From positions 1 through 63,269 of the forward strand of contig CAIMSU010000295.1 of the NCBI GenBank assembly GCA_903844155.1: 63,269 nucleotides of DNA, in the 5' to 3' direction. This document shows positions 1 through 11,475 of this stretch, piece by piece. A program made the translations under genes and the position numbers. The notes beneath the pieces were generated by a model, which searched no databases, was not told the origin of the DNA, and worked only from the letters and a program-made list of their open reading frames with translations. Origin of the DNA: an uncultured Pseudomonadota bacterium. GTDB taxonomy: Bacteria; Myxococcota_A; UBA796; SXON01. Each line of letters starts with the position of its first letter. Position 1 is the stretch's first letter.

Positions 1-2
1 TC

Positions 3-104
3 AAGGCCGGCCGCTGGGAGGACTTCATGGCGGCGATGCTCGACGGGCGACACTGGTTGCAAGCGGGCGGATTGGGACTGGAGGCCACCAGTGAGGCCGC
101 ATGA
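3..104 (+). CDS. C-terminal end of a gene cut by the window edge
   Basis: An open frame enters from the left edge and stops at TGA 102-104, giving the last 33 residues of a protein, including RWEDFMAAMLDGRHWLQAGG. The stretch is too short to assign to a family. It is transcribed towards the leftward gene that ends at 280, so the two would converge. The 175 bases between them (105-279) hold no gene or clear terminator that I can see. Confidence 0.4.
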   Translation, partial: KAGRWEDFMAAMLDGRHWLQAGGLGLEATSEAA

Positions 105-279
105 GTCGACACTTGGAACACGCTTTTCGCGAACGCACCCCTGCTGGGCTGTCACAGGGCGCAGGGCTACCTGATCTCCCACCCGCTCGAGGCGGCCGCC
201 GTCCCTGCGTTCGTCGCAATCCGCCGGATTGGGCATCCCCTGGCCTGACATCGGAGCGCCGCTCGGTGGGTAACCACCC

Positions 280-1035
280 TCAAAATCCAGGAATTCGCCT
301 GGCCGCCTCGACGGCTATCCCGAGCGACATCTTGGACCGTCCCTCGCGCCGTTCCGTGAACACGATGGGGACCTCGACGATTCGCGCGCCGAGCCGATGC
401 GCGAGCATCGTCGTCTCCACCTGGAACGAGTAGCCGTCGCTCGAAGGTCGCACAAAACCCGCCGGCGGGGCCAGGACCCGGCCAAGAAGGTCCGCACGCC
501 AGGCCTTGTAGCCGCCAGTGAGGTCCCGGTAGCGCACCCCCGAGAACGTCCTCGCGTAAACGCTCCCGCATCGCGAAAGAATCCGCCTCCCAAGCCCCCA
601 GTTCACCGTCCCGCCCCCGGCCACGTACCGGGATCCGAGCGCGAGGTCCGAGTCGCCGAGCGCGGCGATCAGGCGAGGCACATCGGCGGGGTCATGCGAG
701 AAATCGGCATCCATCTGGATGATCGGGTCAAAGCCTCCGGCAAGCGCCCAAGCAAACCCGTCCCGGTAGGCCGGCCCGAGCCCGCGGTTCCCCTCGCGCA
801 CGAGCACCTCCGCACCCGCGTCACGCGCAACGTCGGCGGTGTGGTCGGGGGACGCGTCGTCGACGATCAAGGCCCGGAGCGACAAGGCCCCCAACGCCGC
901 GATCATCGCGCGGACGTTCTCGACCTCGTTCCGGGTCGGAATGACGACGAGCGGATTGGAAATGACGGCGTCTCCGGCCCGGATCGACTCAGAACGTCGC
1001 GCCCGCCACCGGGGCCGCAGCGCCCGCGTCTGCAC
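280..1035 (-). CDS. Polyprenol-phosphate mannosyltransferase-like GT2 glycosyltransferase
   Basis: This is a family 2 glycosyltransferase of the DPM1/Ppm1 type, which transfers a sugar from a nucleotide donor to polyprenyl phosphate on the cytoplasmic face of the membrane. The GT-A fold begins at about residue 29 (VVIPTRNE). An LIVDDASPD strand follows, and the DxD-containing motif MDADFSHDP (about 108-116) binds the metal and nucleotide. The later GGYKAWR and FTERREGRSKMS segments are typical of DPM1. It has no C-terminal membrane anchor, as in soluble Ppm1-type enzymes. The only in-frame standard start is GTG 1035, which overlaps the upstream radical SAM gene by 47 bases. The family homology begins after residue 25, so an unusual start nearer 963 (ATT) cannot be excluded. 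Confidence 0.85.
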   Translation of the reverse strand: MQTRALRPRWRARRSESIRAGDAVISNPLVVIPTRNEVENVRAMIAALGALSLRALIVDDASPDHTADVARDAGAEVLVREGNRGLGPAYRDGFAWALAGGFDPIIQMDADFSHDPADVPRLIAALGDSDLALGSRYVAGGGTVNWGLGRRILSRCGSVYARTFSGVRYRDLTGGYKAWRADLLGRVLAPPAGFVRPSSDGYSFQVETTMLAHRLGARIVEVPIVFTERREGRSKMSLGIAVEAARRIPGF

Positions 1036-2593
1036 CCGTCATGCCCGTGAGGCGGGCCTTGTAGGTACCCATGGCCTTCGCGCGCTCGACCGCCGGGCTC
1101 CGCAGGGCCTGGCGCAGCGAGTGGATCGCAGCCTTCGCCACGTTGCCGGCGGGCGCCATGTAGTCGCTGGTCATGACGTCCACAACGCGGCGATCAATGA
1201 GCAACTTCAGCAGCGGGTGCGGGAACCGGCCCGAGCGCGCAAGGAACAGCAGCGTGTTGGTGTAGCTGTCGTGCCGCTCAAAGAACATGCGGTCGTAGAT
1301 CTCGGCCTTTTCGTCGTTGACCAGGCCGTCGCGTGCAGCGAGCGTGTGGAGCGAGGTGCCCGGGTAGTAGATGACCGAGAACACCTGGAGCCGGTAGGGC
1401 TTCGGCAGGTCGGAGATCAGCCGCAGGGTGTCGAGCTTGTCTTCGATGGTCTCGTACGCGAGATCGTAGATCACGTCGTACTGCGGCGGGGCGGTACGAT
1501 CGGCGTATTTGGTGATGATCTCGGCGGACTTGAGGATCTTGTCGTTCCCCATCGTGGAGCGCTTGAAGATCTTCTGGATGCGCTTGGAGCCGTGCTCCAC
1601 GCCCATCTGGATGCTCATCAGGCCCGCGTCCACGAGCGCCTCGTACTTCTCCTCGGTGATCGTGCCCGGGGAACCGAGCAAATAGAACGGGTCGCCGATG
1701 CGGGTCTTGTACTGATGGCAGAAGTCGAGCAGGTCCGGGAGCGGACGGCCGAAGAAGCTGTCGTCCGAGAACCAGACGAAGTTGATGAACGGGTACTCGC
1801 GCTTGATGTCCTCGAGCTCGCCGATGACGTGCGCGGTCGAGCGAAAACGCACGTAGCGCTGGCGCTTGTAGAGGTCGCGGTAGAAGCTGTTGCCGCAGTA
1901 CGTGCAGGCGTGCGGACAGCCTCGCCCTGTCATGGTCTGGTAGCCGGTGCGCCCGAACATCCGGCTGACGGTGCCATTGTGCAGGTAGCGACGGAGCAAG
2001 TCCTTCGTCACCGGGAGGATCTGGCCCTCAAAGAGGATGTGGTGGTCGTCGCGCGAGAAGTCAGGCGCGGGGTACCGGTCGAGCTCCTGCTCAAGGGAGC
2101 CCGGGGCGTTGCGGATGACGTCCTGGCCCTTTCGCCAGACCAGCGACTTGATCCCATGCAAGTTGTTCTTGTCGCCGTTCTCCAGGCGCGCGCAGAGCTC
2201 GAGCATCAGGTCTTCGGCGTCGCCGATCGCGACGTACTCGGCCTGCTTCGCACACTCGTCCGGGCGCACGGACGGGTGGAACCCGCCCCACACCACTGGG
2301 ATCCCGAGCCGCTCCTGGATCGCCTTCGTCAACTGGCGCGAGGAGTCGTAGTAGTGCGTCATCAGCGTGATGCCGACAAGCTGCGAGTCCTTCACCAGCT
2401 CAAGCATCTCGTCGATGACCTGCGGGCTGTAGCGCTCCTCGGACATCCGGATGTGGACGCTCTCGCCGTCGCCCGCGAAGTCCGGCATGCAGATCACCTG
2501 CGTCTGGTGCCCGGCCTGCCGCAACGTCGCCGAGATGGAGCGCAGCCCGTAGTTCGTGATGTCCGGGTAGGGGCTGATCAGCGAGACTTTCAT
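989..2593 (-). CDS. B12-binding-domain radical SAM protein
   Basis: This is a 534-residue radical SAM enzyme with an N-terminal cobalamin-binding-like Rossmann domain (about 1-150, with the GGFHPSVRPDE signature near 103-113). The SAM domain follows, with Cys226, Cys230 and Cys233 in GCPHACTYC binding the 4Fe-4S cluster. The N-terminal domain lacks an obvious DxHxxG cobalamin ligand motif, so base-off B12 binding is uncertain. ATG 2593 was chosen because it is followed at once by the domain strand (MKVSLISPYPD) and preceded by a GGAG at a reasonable distance. The gene overlaps the downstream mannosyltransferase, which suggests a shared membrane-lipid or polyprenol pathway. The substrate is unknown. 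A TGTATACA palindrome about 50 bases upstream may be part of a promoter. Confidence 0.85.
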   Translation of the reverse strand: MKVSLISPYPDITNYGLRSISATLRQAGHQTQVICMPDFAGDGESVHIRMSEERYSPQVIDEMLELVKDSQLVGITLMTHYYDSSRQLTKAIQERLGIPVVWGGFHPSVRPDECAKQAEYVAIGDAEDLMLELCARLENGDKNNLHGIKSLVWRKGQDVIRNAPGSLEQELDRYPAPDFSRDDHHILFEGQILPVTKDLLRRYLHNGTVSRMFGRTGYQTMTGRGCPHACTYCGNSFYRDLYKRQRYVRFRSTAHVIGELEDIKREYPFINFVWFSDDSFFGRPLPDLLDFCHQYKTRIGDPFYLLGSPGTITEEKYEALVDAGLMSIQMGVEHGSKRIQKIFKRSTMGNDKILKSAEIITKYADRTAPPQYDVIYDLAYETIEDKLDTLRLISDLPKPYRLQVFSVIYYPGTSLHTLAARDGLVNDEKAEIYDRMFFERHDSYTNTLLFLARSGRFPHPLLKLLIDRRVVDVMTSDYMAPAGNVAKAAIHSLRQALRSPAVERAKAMGTYKARLTGMTGADAGAAAPVAGATF

Positions 2594-2714
2594 CGGTGAC
2601 TCCGAGGGCGGGGCGCAATGCGGACGAGGGAAATCAGGCCGTGTATACATGGCACGGGACACGCGAGTCGTCTACCGATTCCACGGTCCCGGCGCGCGCC
2701 GCAGGTGCCCCCGA

Positions 2715-3713
2715 CTACGCCAGTTGCAGTTCGACGCGCAGGGGCAAGTGGTCCGACACCCAGGCAGGCACCTCGACCACGCGGTGCCCGAGGATGCGGA
2801 TCGACGGGCTGACGAAGACGTGATCCAGCGTCCGATCGGGGGCATCGGCGCCGGGCGGCAGGTAGGTGTGATCGCCGAGGTTCGGAACACGACGGGAGAC
2901 GGCCTCGAGCACGCCGATGACGTCCTCAACGTACTCGGCAGCCGAAGCGCCGAGCCGGGCAGGATCGTCGCCCGGGGCGAGCAGGTTGAAGTCGCCGCCG
3001 ATGATGAAGGGGTCGTCCCCGCAGCTCGCCATCCACGCGCGGACCGCGTCCACCTGCCGACGCATGGTCCCGTCGCCGCGGGAGAACGCCGAGAGGTGCG
3101 TGGTGGCCACGTGCAGATGCCGGCCGTCCGAGAGGGGGATGCGCGAACTCAGGATCGCCCGATGCAGGTTGAACGCCTGTCGAAGCGGCGGCTCCTGCAG
3201 GAGCGGAAGTGGCACGCGGCGGGTGGGCCCCAGCGCGGGCTGCGAGAGGATCGCCTCGTGAAGATCGACCCGACCCATCGGCCTTTTCGGAGGTAGCGGA
3301 AATGGTACGTAGCGAGATTGATAGTAGGGAGTCGAGACCCAGGTCGGCCAGTCGAGCGCGAGCTCCCGCAGCTCGTCGACGCGACCGGTCCTGGCGCTGT
3401 CGCGATCGAGCTCCTGGAGCAACGCGATGTCCAGACCGGTCGCCCGTTCGTCGCGCAGCACCGTCCGGATCGCGGTGAGCGCATCCCGCACGTCTGCAGG
3501 ACGGGCGAACGTGGCGGGCCCCCCGTCGTAGAAGTAGTGCTGACGACGGGTTCCCGCGTATTGCAGGTTCCACGTGAGGATGCTCAGAGGCCTGAGAACA
3601 TCGTGCGCAAAGACCGGTCCCGTCTGCACGACCCCCTCGAACCGCTCTCCTCCCGGCATCCAGTTGAGCAGCCGGAGGAGCAACGGCGGGCTTAGAGCGA
3701 TGCGGTGAGCCAC
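2715..3713 (-). CDS. Endonuclease/exonuclease/phosphatase (EEP) family protein
   Basis: The 332-residue protein carries the full EEP signature. TWNLQYAG is at about 47-54, the metal-binding Glu is in LLQELD (about 101), and THLSAF is at 205-210. The catalytic GGDFN is at 239-243, LDHVFVS near 297 and SDH at 320-322. Members cleave phosphodiester bonds in nucleic acids, inositol phosphates or sphingolipids, so the substrate cannot be named. I chose GTG 3713, which overlaps the upstream gene by 22 bases; longer starts only translate the other frame of that gene. There is no convincing signal peptide, although residues 5-20 are fairly hydrophobic. Confidence 0.8.
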   Translation of the reverse strand: MAHRIALSPPLLLRLLNWMPGGERFEGVVQTGPVFAHDVLRPLSILTWNLQYAGTRRQHYFYDGGPATFARPADVRDALTAIRTVLRDERATGLDIALLQELDRDSARTGRVDELRELALDWPTWVSTPYYQSRYVPFPLPPKRPMGRVDLHEAILSQPALGPTRRVPLPLLQEPPLRQAFNLHRAILSSRIPLSDGRHLHVATTHLSAFSRGDGTMRRQVDAVRAWMASCGDDPFIIGGDFNLLAPGDDPARLGASAAEYVEDVIGVLEAVSRRVPNLGDHTYLPPGADAPDRTLDHVFVSPSIRILGHRVVEVPAWVSDHLPLRVELQLA

Positions 3714-4468
3714 CCCGTCACCCCGACGCGGTAGCCGAGCGACCCGGTCACGCCGGCCGTGAGCTTGCCGCGCTTTGACCACTGGCTCCCGAGCGGCTCG
3801 GAGATGATCCGAACCCCCGCGACCCCCGAGATCGGAATGAACGGGTTGAGGATCACGATCGATCCATCGACCACCCGGGTCTGGTCCGCCGCGACGGGCA
3901 TCGCCTCAAGGCCCACCCAGCCGTCAAAACCCCCGTCGTTCTGCCCGATCCGGGCGACCGCGCCGATCTCGACCTGGTTCCTCCGGGTTTCGTCGGGCGG
4001 GCCTGTCTGCGAGGCGAGCTGCGACGCCTCCTGGGCCTGCGCCGCCGCCCCGCCTTTCAGGGTCGAGACCTGGTTGTCCTCGGTGTGCGTCAACGTCGCC
4101 CACCCGTAGATGCCGAGCCCGTCGTGAAGCGCCAAACCGCCCTTGAGCCCGGCGTGGACGCTGTAGCCGGCGCCGGTGAATAGCGCCGCGCTGTCGACCT
4201 CAGTTTCGTGCGCGGCCCCACCGTAGACCCCGAAGTTGGGGGTGAACCACAGCGTGCCTTCGCCCCCCTGGAGCGCCTCCTTGCGGATCGCGAAGCAGTT
4301 CCCGGTCGTGCAACCGGCCTGGTGCAGATAGGTGCGGTTCGCTCCGAGCATCCCGCTGAGCTCCACGGAGAACGGCGCAGACTGCACGCTGGTTGGCGCC
4401 AGCGGTTGCGCGTGAGCCTGCGGCACGAGGAGGACCGTGAGGACAGAAAGCACGCAGAGCCGGCGCAT
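3692..4468 (-). CDS. Predicted outer-membrane beta-barrel protein
   Basis: The 258-residue protein starts with a signal peptide (MRRLCVLSVLTVLLVPQAHA, cleavage after AHA). The mature part is rich in Gly, aromatic residues and alternating hydrophobic positions, consistent with a small beta-barrel. A Cys pair (CTTGNC) lies near the N-terminus. It ends in short amphipathic strands (GYRVGVTGWLTASL). I do not recognise a named family. ATG 4468 overlaps the last base of the upstream lipoprotein stop (TGATG), so the two are probably translationally coupled. Confidence 0.65.
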   Translation of the reverse strand: MRRLCVLSVLTVLLVPQAHAQPLAPTSVQSAPFSVELSGMLGANRTYLHQAGCTTGNCFAIRKEALQGGEGTLWFTPNFGVYGGAAHETEVDSAALFTGAGYSVHAGLKGGLALHDGLGIYGWATLTHTEDNQVSTLKGGAAAQAQEASQLASQTGPPDETRRNQVEIGAVARIGQNDGGFDGWVGLEAMPVAADQTRVVDGSIVILNPFIPISGVAGVRIISEPLGSQWSKRGKLTAGVTGSLGYRVGVTGWLTASL

Positions 4469-5205
4469 CACGGGAGCCTCACAGTGACGTTCGCGGACCA
4501 GGCCGAGGTGCCCGTTCCGGTTGCGGTGCCCGGCCAGGTGAGCGTCGACGGGTCGATCTGGGAGGCGCCGGCCAGCACGATCTCCTCGTCTGGACTCTGC
4601 TGCTTGTTGGTCCAATCGACCCAGCCCGCGGTGGGCGCGAGGACGGTCGGCGGTGACCAGGTGAGCGAATTGTACGTTCCGGTCCCGGCGATCTCCGCGT
4701 GGGTCGTGTCCGACGACGTCGTCGAGTTGAAGTCCAGGCTGCCGTTCACGTCCGCGACGTAGGTGTCGGCCGACGGTAACGTCGCCCCGCCCGTATCGGC
4801 CGCGGACGAGCAATTGAGGATCTTCAGGGTACCGCTCACCGACCCCTGACCGGTAACGTCGTAGGTCGCGGTGAACGCCACCCGATTCGTGTCTGTTGCA
4901 AGCGTCAGGGTGCCGTCGGCGCCGTCAATCCCCACGTGCGAGAACGTCCACGTCGGGCCGTCGGTCACCAGCGCCATGGTCACGCCCATCGCCTGCGCAT
5001 CCTGACCCTGGAACAAGTAGGTGTTCATGTCCGTCGCCGCGCAGCTCTCGGCGATCAGGCCCGCTACCCCCACCGTCAGCCGGATCTGCGGCTCCGCCGT
5101 TTTAACCACCTGATCCGCAAGCTTCTGCGTGACCGCATCGAGAACGGGCGGCTCGACGCACCCGGCCAGAGGAAGCAGTAACGGCACGTAGCGCGTGATC
5201 GACAT
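4468..5205 (-). CDS. Predicted lipoprotein of unknown function
   Basis: The 245-residue protein opens with MSITRYVPLLLPLAGC, a short lipoprotein signal with lipobox LAGC (Cys at residue 16). The mature part is rich in Thr, Asp and Gly, looks all-beta and ends near a TWSANVTVRL strand. No known domain is recognised. It begins nine bases before the end of ligA and overlaps the next gene by one base. A GGTAGA hexamer lies exactly seven bases upstream of ATG 5205 and includes the ligA stop codon, so the pair may have its own leaderless promoter. Confidence 0.65.
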   Translation of the reverse strand: MSITRYVPLLLPLAGCVEPPVLDAVTQKLADQVVKTAEPQIRLTVGVAGLIAESCAATDMNTYLFQGQDAQAMGVTMALVTDGPTWTFSHVGIDGADGTLTLATDTNRVAFTATYDVTGQGSVSGTLKILNCSSAADTGGATLPSADTYVADVNGSLDFNSTTSSDTTHAEIAGTGTYNSLTWSPPTVLAPTAGWVDWTNKQQSPDEEIVLAGASQIDPSTLTWPGTATGTGTSAWSANVTVRLP

Positions 5206-5212
5206 GGCGCCG

Positions 5213-8509
<3,297 letters not shown>

Positions 8510-8517
8510 AGGAGGAG

Positions 8518-8523
8518 GGTAAC
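8518..8523 (-). promoter_or_regulatory. GNTANN box (GTTACC), 8 nt before the MoaB-domain gene
   Basis: GTTACC lies in the short gap after the ruvX stop, eight bases before ATG 8509. The bases between are pyrimidine-rich and give no ribosome binding site, which fits leaderless translation. Confidence 0.4.
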
Positions 8524-8525
8524 CG

Positions 8526-8942
8526 TCAGCCGCGCCCCTTGAGCCACTCCTCGAGGATGACGCACGCCGCGACCTGGTCAACGGCAGCCTTCCGTCGCTC
8601 CCGATACACCGCGGCAGCGCCCAGCCGCTCGATCGCCTCCACGGTGGTGTACCGCTCGTCTTGATAGGCGACCGGGAAGCCAGCCGAGGCCACCGCGTCC
8701 CCCACCTGGCGGGCAAGCCGGGCCGATCGGCTCTCGCTGCCGTCCAGTTCAAAGGGCATCCCCACGACCACGACGGTCACGGAGCGGGCGCGACAAAGCG
8801 CAACCACGCGCGCCGCGTCCTTGGACACGGACTGGCGCGCGAGCACGCACACCGGGAGCACGATGCCCTGCTCGGCGACCGCAATCCCGATAGTCCTGGT
8901 GCCCACATCGAGCGCCAGCGGGATCTCGCGTCCGATCGTCAC
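8526..8942 (-). CDS. ruvX: RuvX/YqgF pre-16S rRNA nuclease family protein
   Basis: The 138-residue protein has the RNase H-like fold of the YqgF family, implicated in 16S rRNA 5'-end maturation and sometimes called a Holliday junction resolvase. Visible motifs are LALDVGTRTIGIAVAE near the N-terminus with the first catalytic Asp, VVVGMPFELDGSES in the middle, and YQDERYTTVEA and AVDQVAACVILEEWL at the end, which supply the other acidic residues. I chose GTG 8942 because it leaves the divergent cinA start free and has a GTTAGC box seven bases upstream. ATG 8969 would overlap cinA. Confidence 0.88.
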   Translation of the reverse strand: MTIGREIPLALDVGTRTIGIAVAEQGIVLPVCVLARQSVSKDAARVVALCRARSVTVVVVGMPFELDGSESRSARLARQVGDAVASAGFPVAYQDERYTTVEAIERLGAAAVYRERRKAAVDQVAACVILEEWLKGRG

Positions 8943-8949
8943 CCGCCCC

Positions 8950-8955
8950 GCTAAC
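8950..8955. promoter_or_regulatory. Shared GTTAGC/GCTAAC box between ruvX and cinA
   Basis: On the minus strand GTTAGC is followed by seven bases and the ruvX GTG. On the plus strand the same bases read GCTAAC, twelve bases before the cinA ATG at 8968. The 25-base divergent gap has room for little else, so one box may serve both directions. Confidence 0.4.
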
Positions 8956-8967
8956 CCAAAGGTGCAC

Positions 8968-10179
8968 ATGGTCCGCTTCGAAATCATCTCTCAGGGCGAG
9001 GAGCTCGTCAGCGGCACAACGTCCGACACGAACGCCACGTTCATGTGCGCGGCGTTCAAGGAACGCGGGTTCACCCCGGGGCGGATCACCGTGGTCGGCG
9101 ACGAGCTGGCCGGAATCCGTGATGCGCTCGCAGAGGCGGTCCGGCGCGTGCCTGTCGTGGTGTGCACAGGCGGCCTCGGGCCCACGTCCGACGATCTGAC
9201 CACCGAGGCGGCCGGTCTGGCGTTTGGCCTCGCGATCGCGGAACACCCGGTCGCACTCGCGCAAGTGAAGGCGCGCTACGCGTCCCGCAACCGGCCGATG
9301 CCGCCCGCGAATCAGAAGCAGGCCATCCTCCCCGCCGGCGCCACGCTGCTGGAAAACCACTGGGGGACGGCCCCCGGCTACCGCCTCGACGTCTCCGGCA
9401 CGGTCGTCTACTTCCTGCCCGGTGTGCCCTCCGAGATGCGGCGAATGTTCGACACCTACGTGCTGCCAGACCTGGCGCTCCGCTACACCTTGCCGCCACG
9501 CCGCACAATCGTGTTCCGCTGCGTGGGGCTGCCGGAGTCCGAGGCGGCCCAACGAATGGACGGCGTGGAGCGCCCGGGCGTCACGGTCGGCTACCGGGCG
9601 AGCCTGCCGGAGATTCACGTGAAGCTCCATCTTGACGACGGCGTGGACGCCGCGCCGGTGGTGGCGGAGACGCGGGCGCGGTTGGGAGAGTTCGTGTTCA
9701 CGGTGGACGGGGGCTCGCTGGCAGAAGTGGTGGGGAAGCGCCTGGCGGCGCGCGGTGAGACGGTGGCGACGGCGGAGAGCTGCACGGCTGGACGCATCGC
9801 CGCGGACTTGACGACGATCGCCGGGGCGTCCGCGTGGTTCATCGGGGGGGCAGTGGTCTACGCGAACTCGGAGAAGATGCGGCAGTGCGGTGTGAGCACG
9901 GTGATGCTCGCCGAGGACGGGGCCGTGAGCGAGGCCGTGGCCAGAGCGCTCGCGGAGGGCATCCGCACGCGCTCCGGAGCGAGCTGGGGCATCGCGGCGA
10001 CCGGCATCGCAGGCCCGGATGGGGGCACGAAGGAAAAACCTGTGGGCACCGTCCACATCGCGGTGGCCGGGGGTAGCGGCACGTGGCACCGCAGGCTCCA
10101 GCTCCCGTTTGATCGGGCGCGGAACCTGCAGATGACGACCGCGTTGGCCCTGGATCTGCTCCGCCGGCAACTCGACTGA
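8968..10179 (+). CDS. cinA: CinA: MoCF-like domain plus nicotinamide-nucleotide amidase
   Basis: The 403-residue protein has the standard CinA layout. The N-terminal MoCF-like (COG1058) domain includes VVCTGGLGPTSDD, and YFLPGVPSEM lies near 150. The C-terminal PncC domain from about residue 255 has TAESCTAGRIAADLT, the IGGAVVYANSEK segment and ATGIAGPDGG. The C-terminal enzyme deamidates NMN to nicotinate mononucleotide and recycles the by-product of LigA. That is a sensible link to ligA two genes away. ATG 8968 begins the first strand directly (MVRFEIISQGEEL). Confidence 0.93.
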   Translation: MVRFEIISQGEELVSGTTSDTNATFMCAAFKERGFTPGRITVVGDELAGIRDALAEAVRRVPVVVCTGGLGPTSDDLTTEAAGLAFGLAIAEHPVALAQVKARYASRNRPMPPANQKQAILPAGATLLENHWGTAPGYRLDVSGTVVYFLPGVPSEMRRMFDTYVLPDLALRYTLPPRRTIVFRCVGLPESEAAQRMDGVERPGVTVGYRASLPEIHVKLHLDDGVDAAPVVAETRARLGEFVFTVDGGSLAEVVGKRLAARGETVATAESCTAGRIAADLTTIAGASAWFIGGAVVYANSEKMRQCGVSTVMLAEDGAVSEAVARALAEGIRTRSGASWGIAATGIAGPDGGTKEKPVGTVHIAVAGGSGTWHRRLQLPFDRARNLQMTTALALDLLRRQLD

Positions 10180-10203
10180 CGTCAGCCACCGGCGGAACGC
10201 GGA

Positions 10204-11232
10204 CTACGCCTCGGCCTGGCCCGCCGACACGACCTGGACCGCCGCAGCGCCCTTGTTGAGGATCTCGCTCCGCAGACGCTCCCGAAGCTCTGGCCGCTCC
10301 GCGAGGTAGGCGGCCGCCTTGTCGCGCCCCTGGCCGATCCGGTCCTCGCCGTAGGCGAACCAGGAGCCCGACTTGCGCACCACGCCGACCTCCACGCCGA
10401 GGTCGATCAGCTCCCCGTCGCTGTTGATGCCGCGGCCGTAGACGATGTCAAACTCCACCTGACGGAACGGGGCCGCGAGCTTGTTCTTCACAACCTTCAC
10501 CCGGGTGCGGTTGCCGATGGTCTCCTCCCCGTTCTTGATGGATCCGATGCGACGGACGTCGAGCCGGACCGTCGCATAGAACTTCAGCGCGTTGCCGCCG
10601 GTCGTCGTCTCCGGAGAGCCGAACATCACGCCGATCTTCATCCGGACCTGGTTGATGAACACCATCGCCGTGTTGGACTTGTGGATGCTGCCCGTGAGCT
10701 TCCGAAGCGCCTGGCTCATGAGCCGCGCCTGAGCGCCCGGCTGCACATCCCCCATCTCCCCGTCGAGCTCGGCCTTCGGAACGAGCGCGGCGACCGAGTC
10801 GACAACAACCACGTCAATCGCGCCGGACCGCACGAGCGTGTCCGCGATCTCCAGCGCCTGCTCGCCGGTGTCCGGCTGCGAGATCAACAGCTCCTCCACG
10901 TTCACGCCCAGCGCCTTGGCGTAGTTCACGTCCAAAGCGTGCTCCGCGTCGATGAACGCGGCCACGCCTCCCTTTCGTTGAGCCTCCGCGATCACGTGCA
11001 GCGTGAGCGTGGTCTTCCCGCTCGCCTCCGGGCCATAGACCTCGGTGACCCGACCGCGGGGGATGCCGCCGATGCCGAGCGCGATGTCGAGCCCGATGGA
11101 CCCCGTTGAGATGTGCCCGATTTGGACGTGCTCGCTCGCGCCGAGGCGCATGATCGAGCCTTTGCCGTATTGGCGTTCGATGGACGTGACTGCTGCTTCA
11201 AGGGCTTTTTGACGATCGGGATCCATGGCCAT
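10204..11232 (-). CDS. recA: Recombinase RecA
   Basis: This 342-residue protein is the strand-exchange recombinase of homologous recombination and the SOS coprotease. It has the MAW motif region ([12 protein letters not shown]), Walker A GPEASGKT at 67-74, Walker [14 protein letters not shown], loop L2 near [17 protein letters not shown], and a conserved C-terminal domain. The first ATG at 11232 has GGAG six bases upstream; a second ATG lies six bases inside. It converges on cinA with a 24-base gap. A -35/-10 pair lies about 65-90 bases upstream. I could not find a clear LexA-type palindrome. Confidence 0.98.
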   Translation of the reverse strand: MAMDPDRQKALEAAVTSIERQYGKGSIMRLGASEHVQIGHISTGSIGLDIALGIGGIPRGRVTEVYGPEASGKTTLTLHVIAEAQRKGGVAAFIDAEHALDVNYAKALGVNVEELLISQPDTGEQALEIADTLVRSGAIDVVVVDSVAALVPKAELDGEMGDVQPGAQARLMSQALRKLTGSIHKSNTAMVFINQVRMKIGVMFGSPETTTGGNALKFYATVRLDVRRIGSIKNGEETIGNRTRVKVVKNKLAAPFRQVEFDIVYGRGINSDGELIDLGVEVGVVRKSGSWFAYGEDRIGQGRDKAAAYLAERPELRERLRSEILNKGAAAVQVVSAGQAEA

Positions 11233-11296
11233 GAGAAACTCCGGAAGGGTGATTGCGTTGCAGGGTAGTGGGAGAGGGAAGATTGGGGACGCAGAC

Positions 11297-11324
11297 AGAC
11301 TACCACGGGGCTGCACGCCAGCAA
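11297..11324 (-). promoter_or_regulatory. Candidate recA promoter with upstream A/T tract
   Basis: On the minus strand TTGCTG (11324-11319) and TAGTCT (11302-11297) are separated by 16 bases. Further upstream 11336-11368 is unusually A/T-rich for this genome (A6 and AAAAATATTTT runs) and could act as an UP element. The transcript would have a leader of roughly 60 bases. Confidence 0.4.
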
Positions 11325-11475
11325 GCGGTAAGTGACCAAAAAATGTCCGCATCGATAAAAATATTTTCGGGTGCTTGCGGAAGCCGGGCCCCCGGCGGCG
11401 GCACCCCTCTGGCCTCTGGGTGCCGCGCTCGCCGCGCCGGTGCTACCTTGGTCGTCCTCCTCCGGAGATCCGTCC

